Positions 42,845 through 49,704 of a stretch of 51,763 nt of DNA are shown piece by piece (the first letter of the stretch is position 1; the number at the start of each line of letters is the position of its first letter). The stretch comes from a virus. A program made the translations under genes and the position numbers. Below the pieces are notes generated by a model. It saw nothing but the letters and a program-made list of their open reading frames with translations. It ran no database searches and had not been told where the DNA came from. Where the stretch lies: positions 1 to 51,763 of IMG/VR virus record IMGVR_UViG_3300018428_000030. One strand, written 5' to 3'.

Positions 42845-42955
42845 GCAAATCCCGCCGAGGGAGAAAAACAAACTGTAATGAACGCAGGTGATGCTAGCAT
42901 TGAAAATCAAATTATAGAAGAATCGGGATGTGCTGGTGGTGCTTGTGCCTTATAA
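42845..42955 (+). other. In-frame nrdA C-terminal tail after the TAG
   Basis: Directly after the TAG the same frame stays open for 36 codons to a TAA at 42953-42955. It reads ANPAEGEKQTV, then MNAGDASIENQII and ends EESGCAGGACAL. The last part matches the C-terminal redox motif of NrdA (E. coli ends CESGACKI: Cys-x-x-x-x-Cys). With one residue for the TAG the total is 762, against 761 for E. coli NrdA. The tail cysteines re-reduce the active site. Separate translation from the ATG at 42878 would give only a 25-residue peptide without a ribosome site. Confidence 0.85.
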
Positions 42956-42965
42956 CAATTAATAT

Positions 42966-44024
42966 ATGAAAACTGTGCTAAATAAATCGAATATTGACCA
43001 ACTGAAGAATCCGATGTTTTTCGGAGATGATTTATCTTTACAAAGATATGACCTAATTAAGTATCCAAAATTTTATGATCTTTATGATCAACAACTTAAT
43101 TTCTTTTGGAGACCACAAGAAGTTAGTCTGGTAAAAGATATTAGTGACTATAAATCATTATCAAATGAAGAAAGATTTGTATTTGATAGTAATTTAAAAT
43201 TTCAAACTATGACTGATAGTATGCTTAGTCGCAGTATTCATGAGTTGATGAAACATGTCACAAATTCTGAGTTAGAAATTTGTATGAATACGTGGAGCTT
43301 TTTTGAAACGATTCACAGTAATTCTTATACGTATATTCTTCAAAATGTATACCCAGATGCTACAAAGTTTTTCAATAGTATTTTAGAGGATGATCAAATT
43401 GTAAAAAGAGCTAAAGCCATTAGTAAAAAATATGATCAATTATTAAACAGTAAAGGAGATGAAAAGCAACAAATGTTTGATGCTATATTAGCAACACAAA
43501 TAACTGAGGGTCTTATCTTTTATGTGTCATTTGCTTGTAGTTTTTATTTTGGATATCGTGGAAAAATGGAAGGTAACGCTAAAATAATTAAATTTATTTC
43601 GAGAGATGAGAATCTCCACGTTGCTATTACTCAAAACATTATGAAAAATTGGGCTAATAATTCATCCGAAGGGTTTCAAGATATTGTTAAAAAGAGTGAG
43701 GATAAAGTATATGCTGCTTATGAAATGGCTGTTGAAGCTGAAAAAGATTGGGCAGACTATTTGTTTAGTAAAGGTAGTCTTATAGGACTGACTGCTGAGA
43801 GTTTAAAACATTACATTGAATGGTTAGCAAATAATAGATTAACAAGTCTTGGATATAAGAAACTTTACCCACAAACAAAAGTAAATCCATTATCTGGCTG
43901 GTTGGATAGTTATTATGACAGTAAAAAACTACAGGTTGCTCCACAAGAAACAGAGCTGAGTAGTTATGTTAAAGGTGTTGATAACACAATAAATGAGGAA
44001 GAATTTGCTGATTTTAAATTATAA
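42966..44024 (+). CDS. nrdB: Ribonucleotide reductase class Ia small subunit
   Basis: A 352-residue protein; E. coli NrdB has 376. Diiron and radical residues are visible: LKFQTMTDSM (Asp ligand), ETIHSNSY (Glu and His ligands, then the radical Tyr like E. coli Y122), EGLIFYVSFACSF (Glu ligand) and RDENLHVAITQ (Glu and His ligands). The C-terminus TELSSYVKGVDNTINEEEFADFKL includes a Tyr in the place of E. coli Y356. The protein therefore looks fully functional, in contrast to the interrupted nrdA. It starts 10 bases after the NrdA tail stop. Confidence 0.95.
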   Translation: MKTVLNKSNIDQLKNPMFFGDDLSLQRYDLIKYPKFYDLYDQQLNFFWRPQEVSLVKDISDYKSLSNEERFVFDSNLKFQTMTDSMLSRSIHELMKHVTNSELEICMNTWSFFETIHSNSYTYILQNVYPDATKFFNSILEDDQIVKRAKAISKKYDQLLNSKGDEKQQMFDAILATQITEGLIFYVSFACSFYFGYRGKMEGNAKIIKFISRDENLHVAITQNIMKNWANNSSEGFQDIVKKSEDKVYAAYEMAVEAEKDWADYLFSKGSLIGLTAESLKHYIEWLANNRLTSLGYKKLYPQTKVNPLSGWLDSYYDSKKLQVAPQETELSSYVKGVDNTINEEEFADFKL

Positions 44025-44052
44025 ATAATATTAATTTTTCTTATTCATATTC

Positions 44053-44060
44053 TATTTATA
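44053..44060 (+). promoter_or_regulatory. TATTTATA element
   Basis: TATTTATA lies 12 bases before the ATG at 44073, in the 48-base gap after nrdB. A weak purine-rich AGAAAGA lies between the element and the ATG. Confidence 0.4.
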
Positions 44061-44072
44061 TGTAGAAAGATT

Positions 44073-44714
44073 ATGAACAATAGAGTTAAATTAAAAAAAG
44101 CTATTAAAAAACTCGTACAAGAAGTAATTCAGGAGAAGACCACTGCTGTTGATAGAACGTGGGATTCTATGATGGAAACACTTTCTAAAGAGATTAAAAA
44201 GCCTATAATGTTAGATGATGCTGGTAATTACAATATTTGTGAATGTGAACCACATCATATTAGTTTAAGACCTATTGTGCATGACGTATTTGATCTTCTT
44301 TATATAAAAGACGGTGTTCAAAGACAAAAAGTTTTATTCGTACCCTTCGAAGACGTACAGAAGTATGTAAATGAATGGTTAAAATCGAAAGATCTTAATT
44401 ATGTTGATAATTCATACGAAAGATGTGTAGACAACAGTAAAGATAAAGAAGGTGGAAGTAAAGCGAATAAACAATCCGATGATTTAACAGTTGATCCTGA
44501 GAAAGATTATGCTCCTGTTAAAAACATAAAAGCGGAGGATGAGAATCCTAAAGAAGATGATCCTACAGAACCAATGAGAGATGTAGGTGAGTTTGAAAAA
44601 CAAATTGATTATAAATCCAAAAAGCCTAGTTATGAACCACCCAAACTACCAAAAAGCTTGAATAAATTAGTTGTAAAGTATTCTAAAGTAAATGGCAAAC
44701 CGAGAAAAAGGTAG
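44073..44714 (+). CDS. Charged protein, unknown function
   Basis: A 213-residue protein. The N-terminal helix (NNRVKLKKAIKKLVQEVIQE) resembles basic amphipathic starts common in T4-like phage proteins, some of which are capsid-targeting sequences. Residues about 40-110 form a compact part with CECEPHHISLRPIVHDVFDL; the remainder (about 115-213) is disordered, rich in Lys, Asp, Glu and Pro. A virion-internal role is possible but unsupported. It ends in TAG, close to the next gene. Confidence 0.6.
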   Translation: MNNRVKLKKAIKKLVQEVIQEKTTAVDRTWDSMMETLSKEIKKPIMLDDAGNYNICECEPHHISLRPIVHDVFDLLYIKDGVQRQKVLFVPFEDVQKYVNEWLKSKDLNYVDNSYERCVDNSKDKEGGSKANKQSDDLTVDPEKDYAPVKNIKAEDENPKEDDPTEPMRDVGEFEKQIDYKSKKPSYEPPKLPKSLNKLVVKYSKVNGKPRKR

Positions 44715-44728
44715 ATGTAGTTTGTGTT

Positions 44729-45010
44729 ATGTCGAACGAGGAATTCAACCCAAATAGTTACGACGCAGTTTTAGGAGGAATCAAAAGTGAACTTCAAAAT
44801 ATAAACACGTCTTTAACTCATTTAGAAGATAACCAAGGGGAGTTACATGAAAGAATTAGTGGCTTAGATGATAAAGTCACAAAAAATGTTACGAATGTTA
44901 ATAATAAAGTTATTGCATTGGAATATTTTAAAAATTATCTTATGGGAGCAGTCGCAGTATTTAGTAGCGTTGCTTCCTATTTTTTTGTAAAGTTCTTTGG
45001 CGAAAAATAA
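44729..45010 (+). CDS. Small coiled-coil membrane protein (XhlA/holin-like)
   Basis: A 93-residue protein: a coiled-coil helix (about 15-60, heptad-like LQNINTSLTHLEDNQGELHE) followed by a single hydrophobic segment, YLMGAVAVFSSVASYFFVKFF, and a basic end. This layout is that of XhlA-type phage membrane proteins that assist holins, or of simple membrane anchors. It is the first of three co-oriented genes (with the thermonuclease and the secreted repeat protein), suggesting an envelope-related module. Confidence 0.6.
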   Translation: MSNEEFNPNSYDAVLGGIKSELQNINTSLTHLEDNQGELHERISGLDDKVTKNVTNVNNKVIALEYFKNYLMGAVAVFSSVASYFFVKFFGEK

Positions 45011-45016
45011 TAACTT

Positions 45017-45400
45017 ATGTATGAATACAATTGTAAGTTGTTAAAAATAGTAGATGGTGATACTATTGATGTATTAATTGATTTAGGATTTCATATATAT
45101 ATAAAAGAACGTGTTAGGTTATATGGCATAAATGCGCCTGAGTGTAGAACAAGAAATTTAGAAGAAAAAAAACGAGGTATTGCTTCAAAAAATCGCTTGA
45201 GAGAAATTATAAGATCATTTGGTAAAAACTTCATTATAAAAACAATATTTGACAAAAAAGGTAAATATGGTAGAATATTAGGTGAAGTATATGATGTAGA
45301 TAAAAAAAATTGTGCGAATAAAATACTTTTAAATGAAGGTCACGCAGTAGAATACTTTGTTACCCCCAAAAAATTAACTAAAAGAAAGGTACACAAATGA
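45017..45400 (+). CDS. Thermonuclease-like (SNase family) nuclease
   Basis: A 127-residue protein. CKLLKIVDGDTIDVLIDLGF, then ERVRLYGINAPECRTR and KYGRILGEVY follow the staphylococcal nuclease fold. The catalytic Asp of VDGDT, the Arg of RVRLYG, the Glu of APE and the Arg of YGRILGEV are all present. SNases cut DNA and RNA with Ca2+. No signal peptide is seen, so it probably acts in the cytoplasm, perhaps in host DNA degradation. The ATG of the next gene overlaps its stop (ATGA at 45397-45400). Confidence 0.9.
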   Translation: MYEYNCKLLKIVDGDTIDVLIDLGFHIYIKERVRLYGINAPECRTRNLEEKKRGIASKNRLREIIRSFGKNFIIKTIFDKKGKYGRILGEVYDVDKKNCANKILLNEGHAVEYFVTPKKLTKRKVHK

Positions 45401-45834
45401 AAAAACTAATTATTGGTGTTATTTTAACATCTTTGTTAATCACACAGCCTGTAGCAAATGCAGGTGATAAAGAATGGGCAGTTGCTGGAAAAATTCTAAC
45501 CGGGTTATTTGTTTTAGATAAAATTGTAACACCTCAACCTACAGTAGTATATACACAACAACCAGTAGTAGTGCAACAACAACCAGTAGTGGTGCAACAA
45601 CAACCAGTGGTGGTGCAACAACAACCAGTGGTGGTGCAACAACAACCAGTGGTGGTGCAACAACCTCCAGTTATAATACAACAACCTCCGGTGGTTTATC
45701 AACAAATTGTTCCATCATATTATAGTCAATTTGCTCCATCTTGTTCAGTTGGCCGAAGATCTTCTTCAATTATTTTTCATTTTGGAAGTAGAGCTTCTTA
45801 TAATAGGGAATGCACTCCAAGAAAACGACGATAA
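45397..45834 (+). CDS. Secreted protein with tandem VVVQQQP repeats
   Basis: A 145-residue protein translationally coupled to the nuclease by an ATGA overlap. It begins with a clear Sec signal peptide, MKKLIIGVILTSLLITQPVANA, with likely cleavage after ANA. The mature part contains five near-identical 7-residue units (VVVQQQP), two degenerate units (VIIQQPP, VVYQQ), and a C-terminal Ser/Arg/Tyr/Cys-rich part. A hydrophobic segment, VAGKILTGLFVLDKIV, precedes the repeats. A phage-encoded exported protein suggests an action on the host envelope (periplasm or surface); its role is unknown. Confidence 0.85.
   Translation: MKKLIIGVILTSLLITQPVANAGDKEWAVAGKILTGLFVLDKIVTPQPTVVYTQQPVVVQQQPVVVQQQPVVVQQQPVVVQQQPVVVQQPPVIIQQPPVVYQQIVPSYYSQFAPSCSVGRRSSSIIFHFGSRASYNRECTPRKRR
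45559..45663 (+). repeat. Five 21-nt tandem repeats in the secreted protein gene
   Basis: Five 21-base units, each CAACCAGT(A/G)GT(A/G)GTGCAACAA, encode VVVQQQP. The last three are identical, the first two differ by one or two third-position changes, indicating recent expansion. Two degenerate units follow to about 45705. Copy number probably varies between relatives. Confidence 0.93.
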
Positions 45835-45853
45835 GTCAATATTTTCTTTAACT

Positions 45854-45889
45854 AAAAGAATCTGTCTAAACGGACAGATTCTTTTTTTA
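45854..45889 (+). terminator. Intrinsic terminator after secreted protein gene
   Basis: A 13-bp perfect stem, AAAAGAATCTGTC (45854-45866) with GACAGATTCTTTT (45873-45885), loop TAAACG, followed by T residues. It ends the 44073-45834 operon. Confidence 0.95.
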
Positions 45890-45896
45890 TTTGCCA

Positions 45897-45924
45897 TTGA
45901 CATTTTTTTAAAATCGCATAATAT
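45897..45924 (+). promoter_or_regulatory. Candidate sigma70-type promoter before AAA+ gene
   Basis: TTGACA (45897-45902) is a perfect -35 box. The -10 is poorer: TAATAT (45919-45924) with a 16-base spacer, or CATAAT (45917-45922) with 14. It lies directly after a terminator and immediately before the ATG at 45931, so the message would have a very short leader or none. It marks an independent transcription unit for the AAA+/VWA module. Confidence 0.45.
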
Positions 45925-45930
45925 GCTTTT

Positions 45931-46911
45931 ATGGTTAAAAAGAAATCTTCCGATACGTCAAAAAATATAACTAAATCTAAGAATTTTAATATGAAAAAAT
46001 ACTTGGATGAATGTATTGATCTAAGACCATCATCTCTTATTATGGATGATATCAAATGGAAATATCTAGTACGGTCTGCTTTACGTGGAAAGAATATTCT
46101 CATGCTTGGACCTACTGGATGTGGTAAAACACTTGCTGCTCAAACAATTGCTAATGTTTTAGGAAAAGACTCTAATTTCTTTTATTTTAATTTGGGTGCT
46201 ACACAAGACGCCCGTGCTTCATTGATTGGAAATACTCATTTTGATAAAACCACAGGTACATTTTTTAAAGAATCTAGTTTTGTTAAAGCAATTCGGACAC
46301 CAAATGCAATCATTCTGTTAGATGAAATTAGTCGTTGTCATCATGATGGGGTAAACATTTTAATGACAGTATTAGATGATCTTCAAAGGTATTTACGTCT
46401 TGATGAAAAAGAAGATAGTGAAATTGTAAATGTTGCTGAAGGAGTTACATTTATTGCCACGGCTAATGTTGGGAATGAATATACTGCTACTAGAGTTATG
46501 GATCGGGCTCTTTTAAGTAGATTTCCAGTAAAAATTGAAATGGATCCTCTCAAAAAGGATAAAGAATTTTCTCTCTTAAAAGAACGTTTTAACATTACTG
46601 ATGAAGAAAAATTAGAAACACTTGAAAATATATGTGACATTGCGGAACATACACGCAGTCAAGTGAAATTAGAAGAAAGTAAGATTACAAATTTTATTCC
46701 AACTCGTACTACAGTTGAAATTGCTGAACTTATTGTAGATGGATTTTCATTGATAGAAATTGCTGAAACCACTATATATCCAAATTTCAGTGATGATGGT
46801 GGTGTTGATAGTGAACGAACATACATGAAACAGTTGATTCAAAAATATATTAAAACAACTGATGAAGAGTTGTATTCAGATCCTACAAATGAAACTAATG
46901 TTCCTTTTTGA
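45931..46911 (+). CDS. CobS/MoxR-type AAA+ ATPase
   Basis: A 326-residue AAA+ protein. Walker A GPTGCGKT (60-67), Walker B AIILLDEISR (D131, E132), sensor-1 TFIATANVG, and DRALLSRFP (arginine finger region) are all present. It resembles the CobS/MoxR branch, whose members form hexamers that act on a VWA-domain partner. In cobaltochelatase CobS works with CobT to insert cobalt; MoxR proteins activate or remodel metalloproteins. T4-like cyanophages carry a CobS-like gene. Here the VWA partner is the next gene, with overlapping stop and start regions, so a two-component system is likely. The substrate is unknown. Confidence 0.85.
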   Translation: MVKKKSSDTSKNITKSKNFNMKKYLDECIDLRPSSLIMDDIKWKYLVRSALRGKNILMLGPTGCGKTLAAQTIANVLGKDSNFFYFNLGATQDARASLIGNTHFDKTTGTFFKESSFVKAIRTPNAIILLDEISRCHHDGVNILMTVLDDLQRYLRLDEKEDSEIVNVAEGVTFIATANVGNEYTATRVMDRALLSRFPVKIEMDPLKKDKEFSLLKERFNITDEEKLETLENICDIAEHTRSQVKLEESKITNFIPTRTTVEIAELIVDGFSLIEIAETTIYPNFSDDGGVDSERTYMKQLIQKYIKTTDEELYSDPTNETNVPF

Positions 46912-46916
46912 GAAAA

Positions 46917-49043
46917 ATGAATAACTCCACTTCACATAGTGATTTTTGGTTGGAAGATCACAGTATAGATTGGGATTTTGATGATAGTATTGATACATCT
47001 CAATCTCAGTGTGATGAAACAGCTAAAATGATTCGATTGTCTGCTGCTAGAAGAGCTATATCGAATTATGTATCAATTTTAACCAATAAAAACATACCTG
47101 TGTTATTTAACAACAATAATAACAGTATGACAGATGGAAAAACTGTATATATTGGTGCTGATGCTAATGATAAAAAACAATTTGACGTTTCTGTTGGATT
47201 GGCATTACATGAAGCAAGTCATATACGTTATTCTGATTTTGAATTATTTAAACAGATTTGGCAATTAGTTCCACGTGAAATTACTAAACTGGGGAAAGCT
47301 GTTAATGTTTCCAGAGAAGAAGTAATGGATTTACTTAAAACAATTACCAACATTGTTGAAGACAGATACATTGATCATACTGTTTATTATAGTGCTCCAG
47401 GCTACAGAGGATACTATCAATCATTATATGATAAATACTTTAATGCTAAAGTTGTCGATGATGGATTGAAAAGTGAAATGTATCGAGTACCTAGTGTTGA
47501 TTCATATTTGTTTAGAATCATCAATATTACAAATCATTGTACTGATTTAACAGCATTGCCTGGGTTATTTCAAATTGCTAAGATTTTAAATTTGTCAAAT
47601 ATAGATAGATTAAAAACTCCTAAACGTCGATTTGAAGTGGCATGTGAGATAGTAAAAGTTATATTAAAAAATATAGATGAATATCTTTCTAAGGATAAAA
47701 TTGATAATTTAGAATCAGATAATGGAAATAAATCTACTGGTGAAAAAGATGATTCGAAAATGGAATCAGAGACTTTTTCAATTTTTGAAGATATTAAGAA
47801 TAATTCTGATGATATTGACGATATCTTAGGAGGAGATTCAACCAATGTGAATTCCTCAGAAGATAAAGATCCAATTTCAGATATTGGAGATGACGAAAAG
47901 TTGTCTAATAATAAAAAGACTAAACTATCAAAAGCATTTAGTAAACAAAAAGATTTTTTAGATGGTAAAGTAAAACGAAAAAAAGTTTCAAAAAGAGAAA
48001 ATGATTTATTAGATATTTTAGAAAAAAGTAAGATTGATTTAGTAGACGTTGGACAAACATATATAGCAGACCAGTATTCAATACCAAATGGTTCTGTTGA
48101 ATGTATTTTGGTTAAGAATATGACAAAAGATTTAATTATGTCTGAAGATTTTCCATTGAGTTCACGAATATACAAATATTCAAATTATCAAGTTAATGAT
48201 AGAATTAACACAAGAATGGTATCTGTTGTAAACTCTGGTATTTCGATGGGTATTAAGCTTGGAAAACGTCTTCAATTTAGAAATGAAGTTAATGTTGAAA
48301 AATTTTCAAGACGAGATACTGGCAAAATTGATAAACGATTGATTAATGAATTGGGATATGATATTGAAAATATTTTTTACAATAATACCGTAAGTAAATA
48401 TAAGAAAATGCACTTTCATATTTCTATAGATGCTAGTAGTAGTATGACAGGTGGTAAGTGGGAAAAAACAATAAAACTATCTACTGCTATTGCTAAAGCT
48501 GCTAGTATGTTGGAAAATATAAGAGTTAGTATTAGTTTAAGAGCTACATATAATAAAAGTTGTTATGTTGTGATAGCGTATGATTCTAAAAAAGATAAAT
48601 TTATTAAGATTAAAAATTTATTTCCATTTTTAAATCCAATAGCTACTACACCAGAAGGTTTGGCATTTGAGGCAATACTAAAAGTTTTACCTATAGAGTC
48701 AAGTAATTCTGAAAATTACTTTATTAATATTAGTGATGGAGAACCAAATTTTACTTTTAATGATAATAAAACTAAAAATCAATTAACATATGGAGGTATG
48801 CAAGCTGCTAAACATACAAAGATGCAGTGTAATAAAATAAGAAAAATGGGTTATAATATAATTTCTTATTTTGTTTCTGAAAGAGATGGTGATTGGAGTA
48901 ATGTACGTTGTTACGGCGGATATTCATCAAGGGAGTTATTCAAACAAATGTATGGAAATGATGCTATTTTCACTAATGTTGATAGTTTAAATCAAATTGT
49001 AAAAACATTAAATAAAAAGTTAATCGAAAGTATTGACATATAA
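46917..49043 (+). CDS. CobT-like protein: zincin domain plus VWA domain
   Basis: A 708-residue protein from the ATG at 46917; a TTG three codons earlier overlaps the AAA+ gene. Near the N-terminus, LALHEASHIRYSDFELF holds an HExxH motif (H98, E99, H102), and NIVEDRYID (about 146-153) offers an acidic third ligand, as in metallopeptidase-like domains of VWA proteins. A long acidic linker (about 265-335, Asp/Glu/Ser-rich) follows. The C-terminal VWA domain has the MIDAS motif FHISIDASSSMTGG, with a Thr (ATTPEG) and Asp (NISDGEP) completing it. Together with the AAA+ gene this resembles MoxR-VWA/CobS-CobT pairs. Confidence 0.85.
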   Translation: MNNSTSHSDFWLEDHSIDWDFDDSIDTSQSQCDETAKMIRLSAARRAISNYVSILTNKNIPVLFNNNNNSMTDGKTVYIGADANDKKQFDVSVGLALHEASHIRYSDFELFKQIWQLVPREITKLGKAVNVSREEVMDLLKTITNIVEDRYIDHTVYYSAPGYRGYYQSLYDKYFNAKVVDDGLKSEMYRVPSVDSYLFRIINITNHCTDLTALPGLFQIAKILNLSNIDRLKTPKRRFEVACEIVKVILKNIDEYLSKDKIDNLESDNGNKSTGEKDDSKMESETFSIFEDIKNNSDDIDDILGGDSTNVNSSEDKDPISDIGDDEKLSNNKKTKLSKAFSKQKDFLDGKVKRKKVSKRENDLLDILEKSKIDLVDVGQTYIADQYSIPNGSVECILVKNMTKDLIMSEDFPLSSRIYKYSNYQVNDRINTRMVSVVNSGISMGIKLGKRLQFRNEVNVEKFSRRDTGKIDKRLINELGYDIENIFYNNTVSKYKKMHFHISIDASSSMTGGKWEKTIKLSTAIAKAASMLENIRVSISLRATYNKSCYVVIAYDSKKDKFIKIKNLFPFLNPIATTPEGLAFEAILKVLPIESSNSENYFINISDGEPNFTFNDNKTKNQLTYGGMQAAKHTKMQCNKIRKMGYNIISYFVSERDGDWSNVRCYGGYSSRELFKQMYGNDAIFTNVDSLNQIVKTLNKKLIESIDI

Positions 49044-49061
49044 TATATTTTATGTTATATT
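49033..49061 (+). promoter_or_regulatory. Strong sigma70-type promoter before 49091 gene
   Basis: TTGACA (49033-49038), a 17-base spacer, and TATATT (49056-49061) preceded by TGT (extended -10). Its -35 overlaps the end of the VWA gene. A leader of about 20 bases with AAAGAAAGG follows before the ATG at 49091. It is the best host-type promoter in the window. Confidence 0.65.
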
Positions 49062-49090
49062 TTTTAAAAGTGTATTAAAGAAAGGTAAAT

Positions 49091-49456
49091 ATGAATATAA
49101 AAAAAACTGATAGAAAAAATAAAACTAATTTAACTGTTTCTTGGCCTGATAAAATTTTTACCATTGAAGAGTTAAATAATCATAATAAAGAGTTTATTAA
49201 TATCACTCTTAGAGTTAGATTGAAAAATGCTATTTCTAATAATGAAGTATCGGAAGTAGGATATTTGCACAATGGTAAGGGTCGTCCACGACTGGTACTT
49301 GCTTATGGAAATATTACTCAAGAACACATTGCTCAGGCTAAAGATCGAGGTGTAATTCTAAAAAGTGATCTTAGTATTAATGTTATGTCTTCTTCTACAT
49401 TAACTGAAAAAGTAACTACTGTGTTCAATGAAGTTAATCATGTGGTAACAAATTAA
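49091..49456 (+). CDS. Small basic protein downstream of the VWA gene
   Basis: A 121-residue protein with a good ribosome site (GAAAGG). Its N-terminus is basic (NIKKTDRKNKTNLTVSWPDK) and it contains HNGKGRPRLVLAYGN, where GRPR resembles an AT-hook core. The rest is Ile/Thr/Val-rich. A small DNA-binding or adaptor protein is possible. It has its own strong promoter and a terminator, so it may be expressed early and at high level, independent of the AAA+/VWA pair. Confidence 0.7.
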   Translation: MNIKKTDRKNKTNLTVSWPDKIFTIEELNNHNKEFINITLRVRLKNAISNNEVSEVGYLHNGKGRPRLVLAYGNITQEHIAQAKDRGVILKSDLSINVMSSSTLTEKVTTVFNEVNHVVTN

Positions 49457-49458
49457 TA

Positions 49459-49698
49459 TCATATATTATGAGACCAAAGTGGACTTAATTTCAAAGGTCC
49501 ACTTTTTTCTTTTGCATAAAAATAAATGGATGCTTTCGGCATATGTTTTTTGATATTTCTAATAATACCCTCACACATATTCCAACTCCCAGTATATAAC
49601 GGAAAATCAAAATTACTATCAAATATTGAAAAAGAAATAGTTGATGTTTCTATTACATAGAAATTTTTTTCTTTTGGGTTGATTTTTTTAAACTTCAT
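49459..49698 (-). CDS. Small minus-strand protein, unknown function
   Basis: A 79-residue protein. KFKKINPKEKNFYVIETSTI, then a central FPLYTGSWNMCEGIIRNIKK, and an end AKEKSGPLKLSPLWSHNI. No motif is recognised. On the minus strand TATTTATA (49723-49716) lies 17 bases before the ATG, which supports it as a real gene in this direction. Its 3' part contains the terminator hairpin of the preceding + gene. Confidence 0.6.
   Translation of the reverse strand: MKFKKINPKEKNFYVIETSTISFSIFDSNFDFPLYTGSWNMCEGIIRNIKKHMPKASIYFYAKEKSGPLKLSPLWSHNI
49476..49508 (+). terminator. Intrinsic terminator after 49091 gene
   Basis: AAAGTGGAC (49476-49484) pairs with GTCCACTTT (49497-49505), loop of 12, followed by T residues. 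It lies inside the 3' end of the convergent minus-strand gene, so the hairpin is also coding there. Confidence 0.85.
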
Positions 49699-49704
49699 GG
49701 TAAA

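Noticed and set aside
42878-42955. Independent 25-residue gene after nrdA
   Set aside because: It has no ribosome site and its sequence is the in-frame C-terminus of NrdA, so the interrupted-gene explanation is better.
45514-45705. Minus-strand His/Leu-rich frame over the VVVQQQP repeats
   Set aside because: It is the antisense of the 21-base repeats; the sense gene has a signal peptide, coupling to the nuclease and a terminator.
47570-48175. Long (201-codon) minus-strand frame inside the VWA gene
   Set aside because: It is antisense to the acidic linker of a well-supported gene and lacks a promoter-like element or ribosome site.
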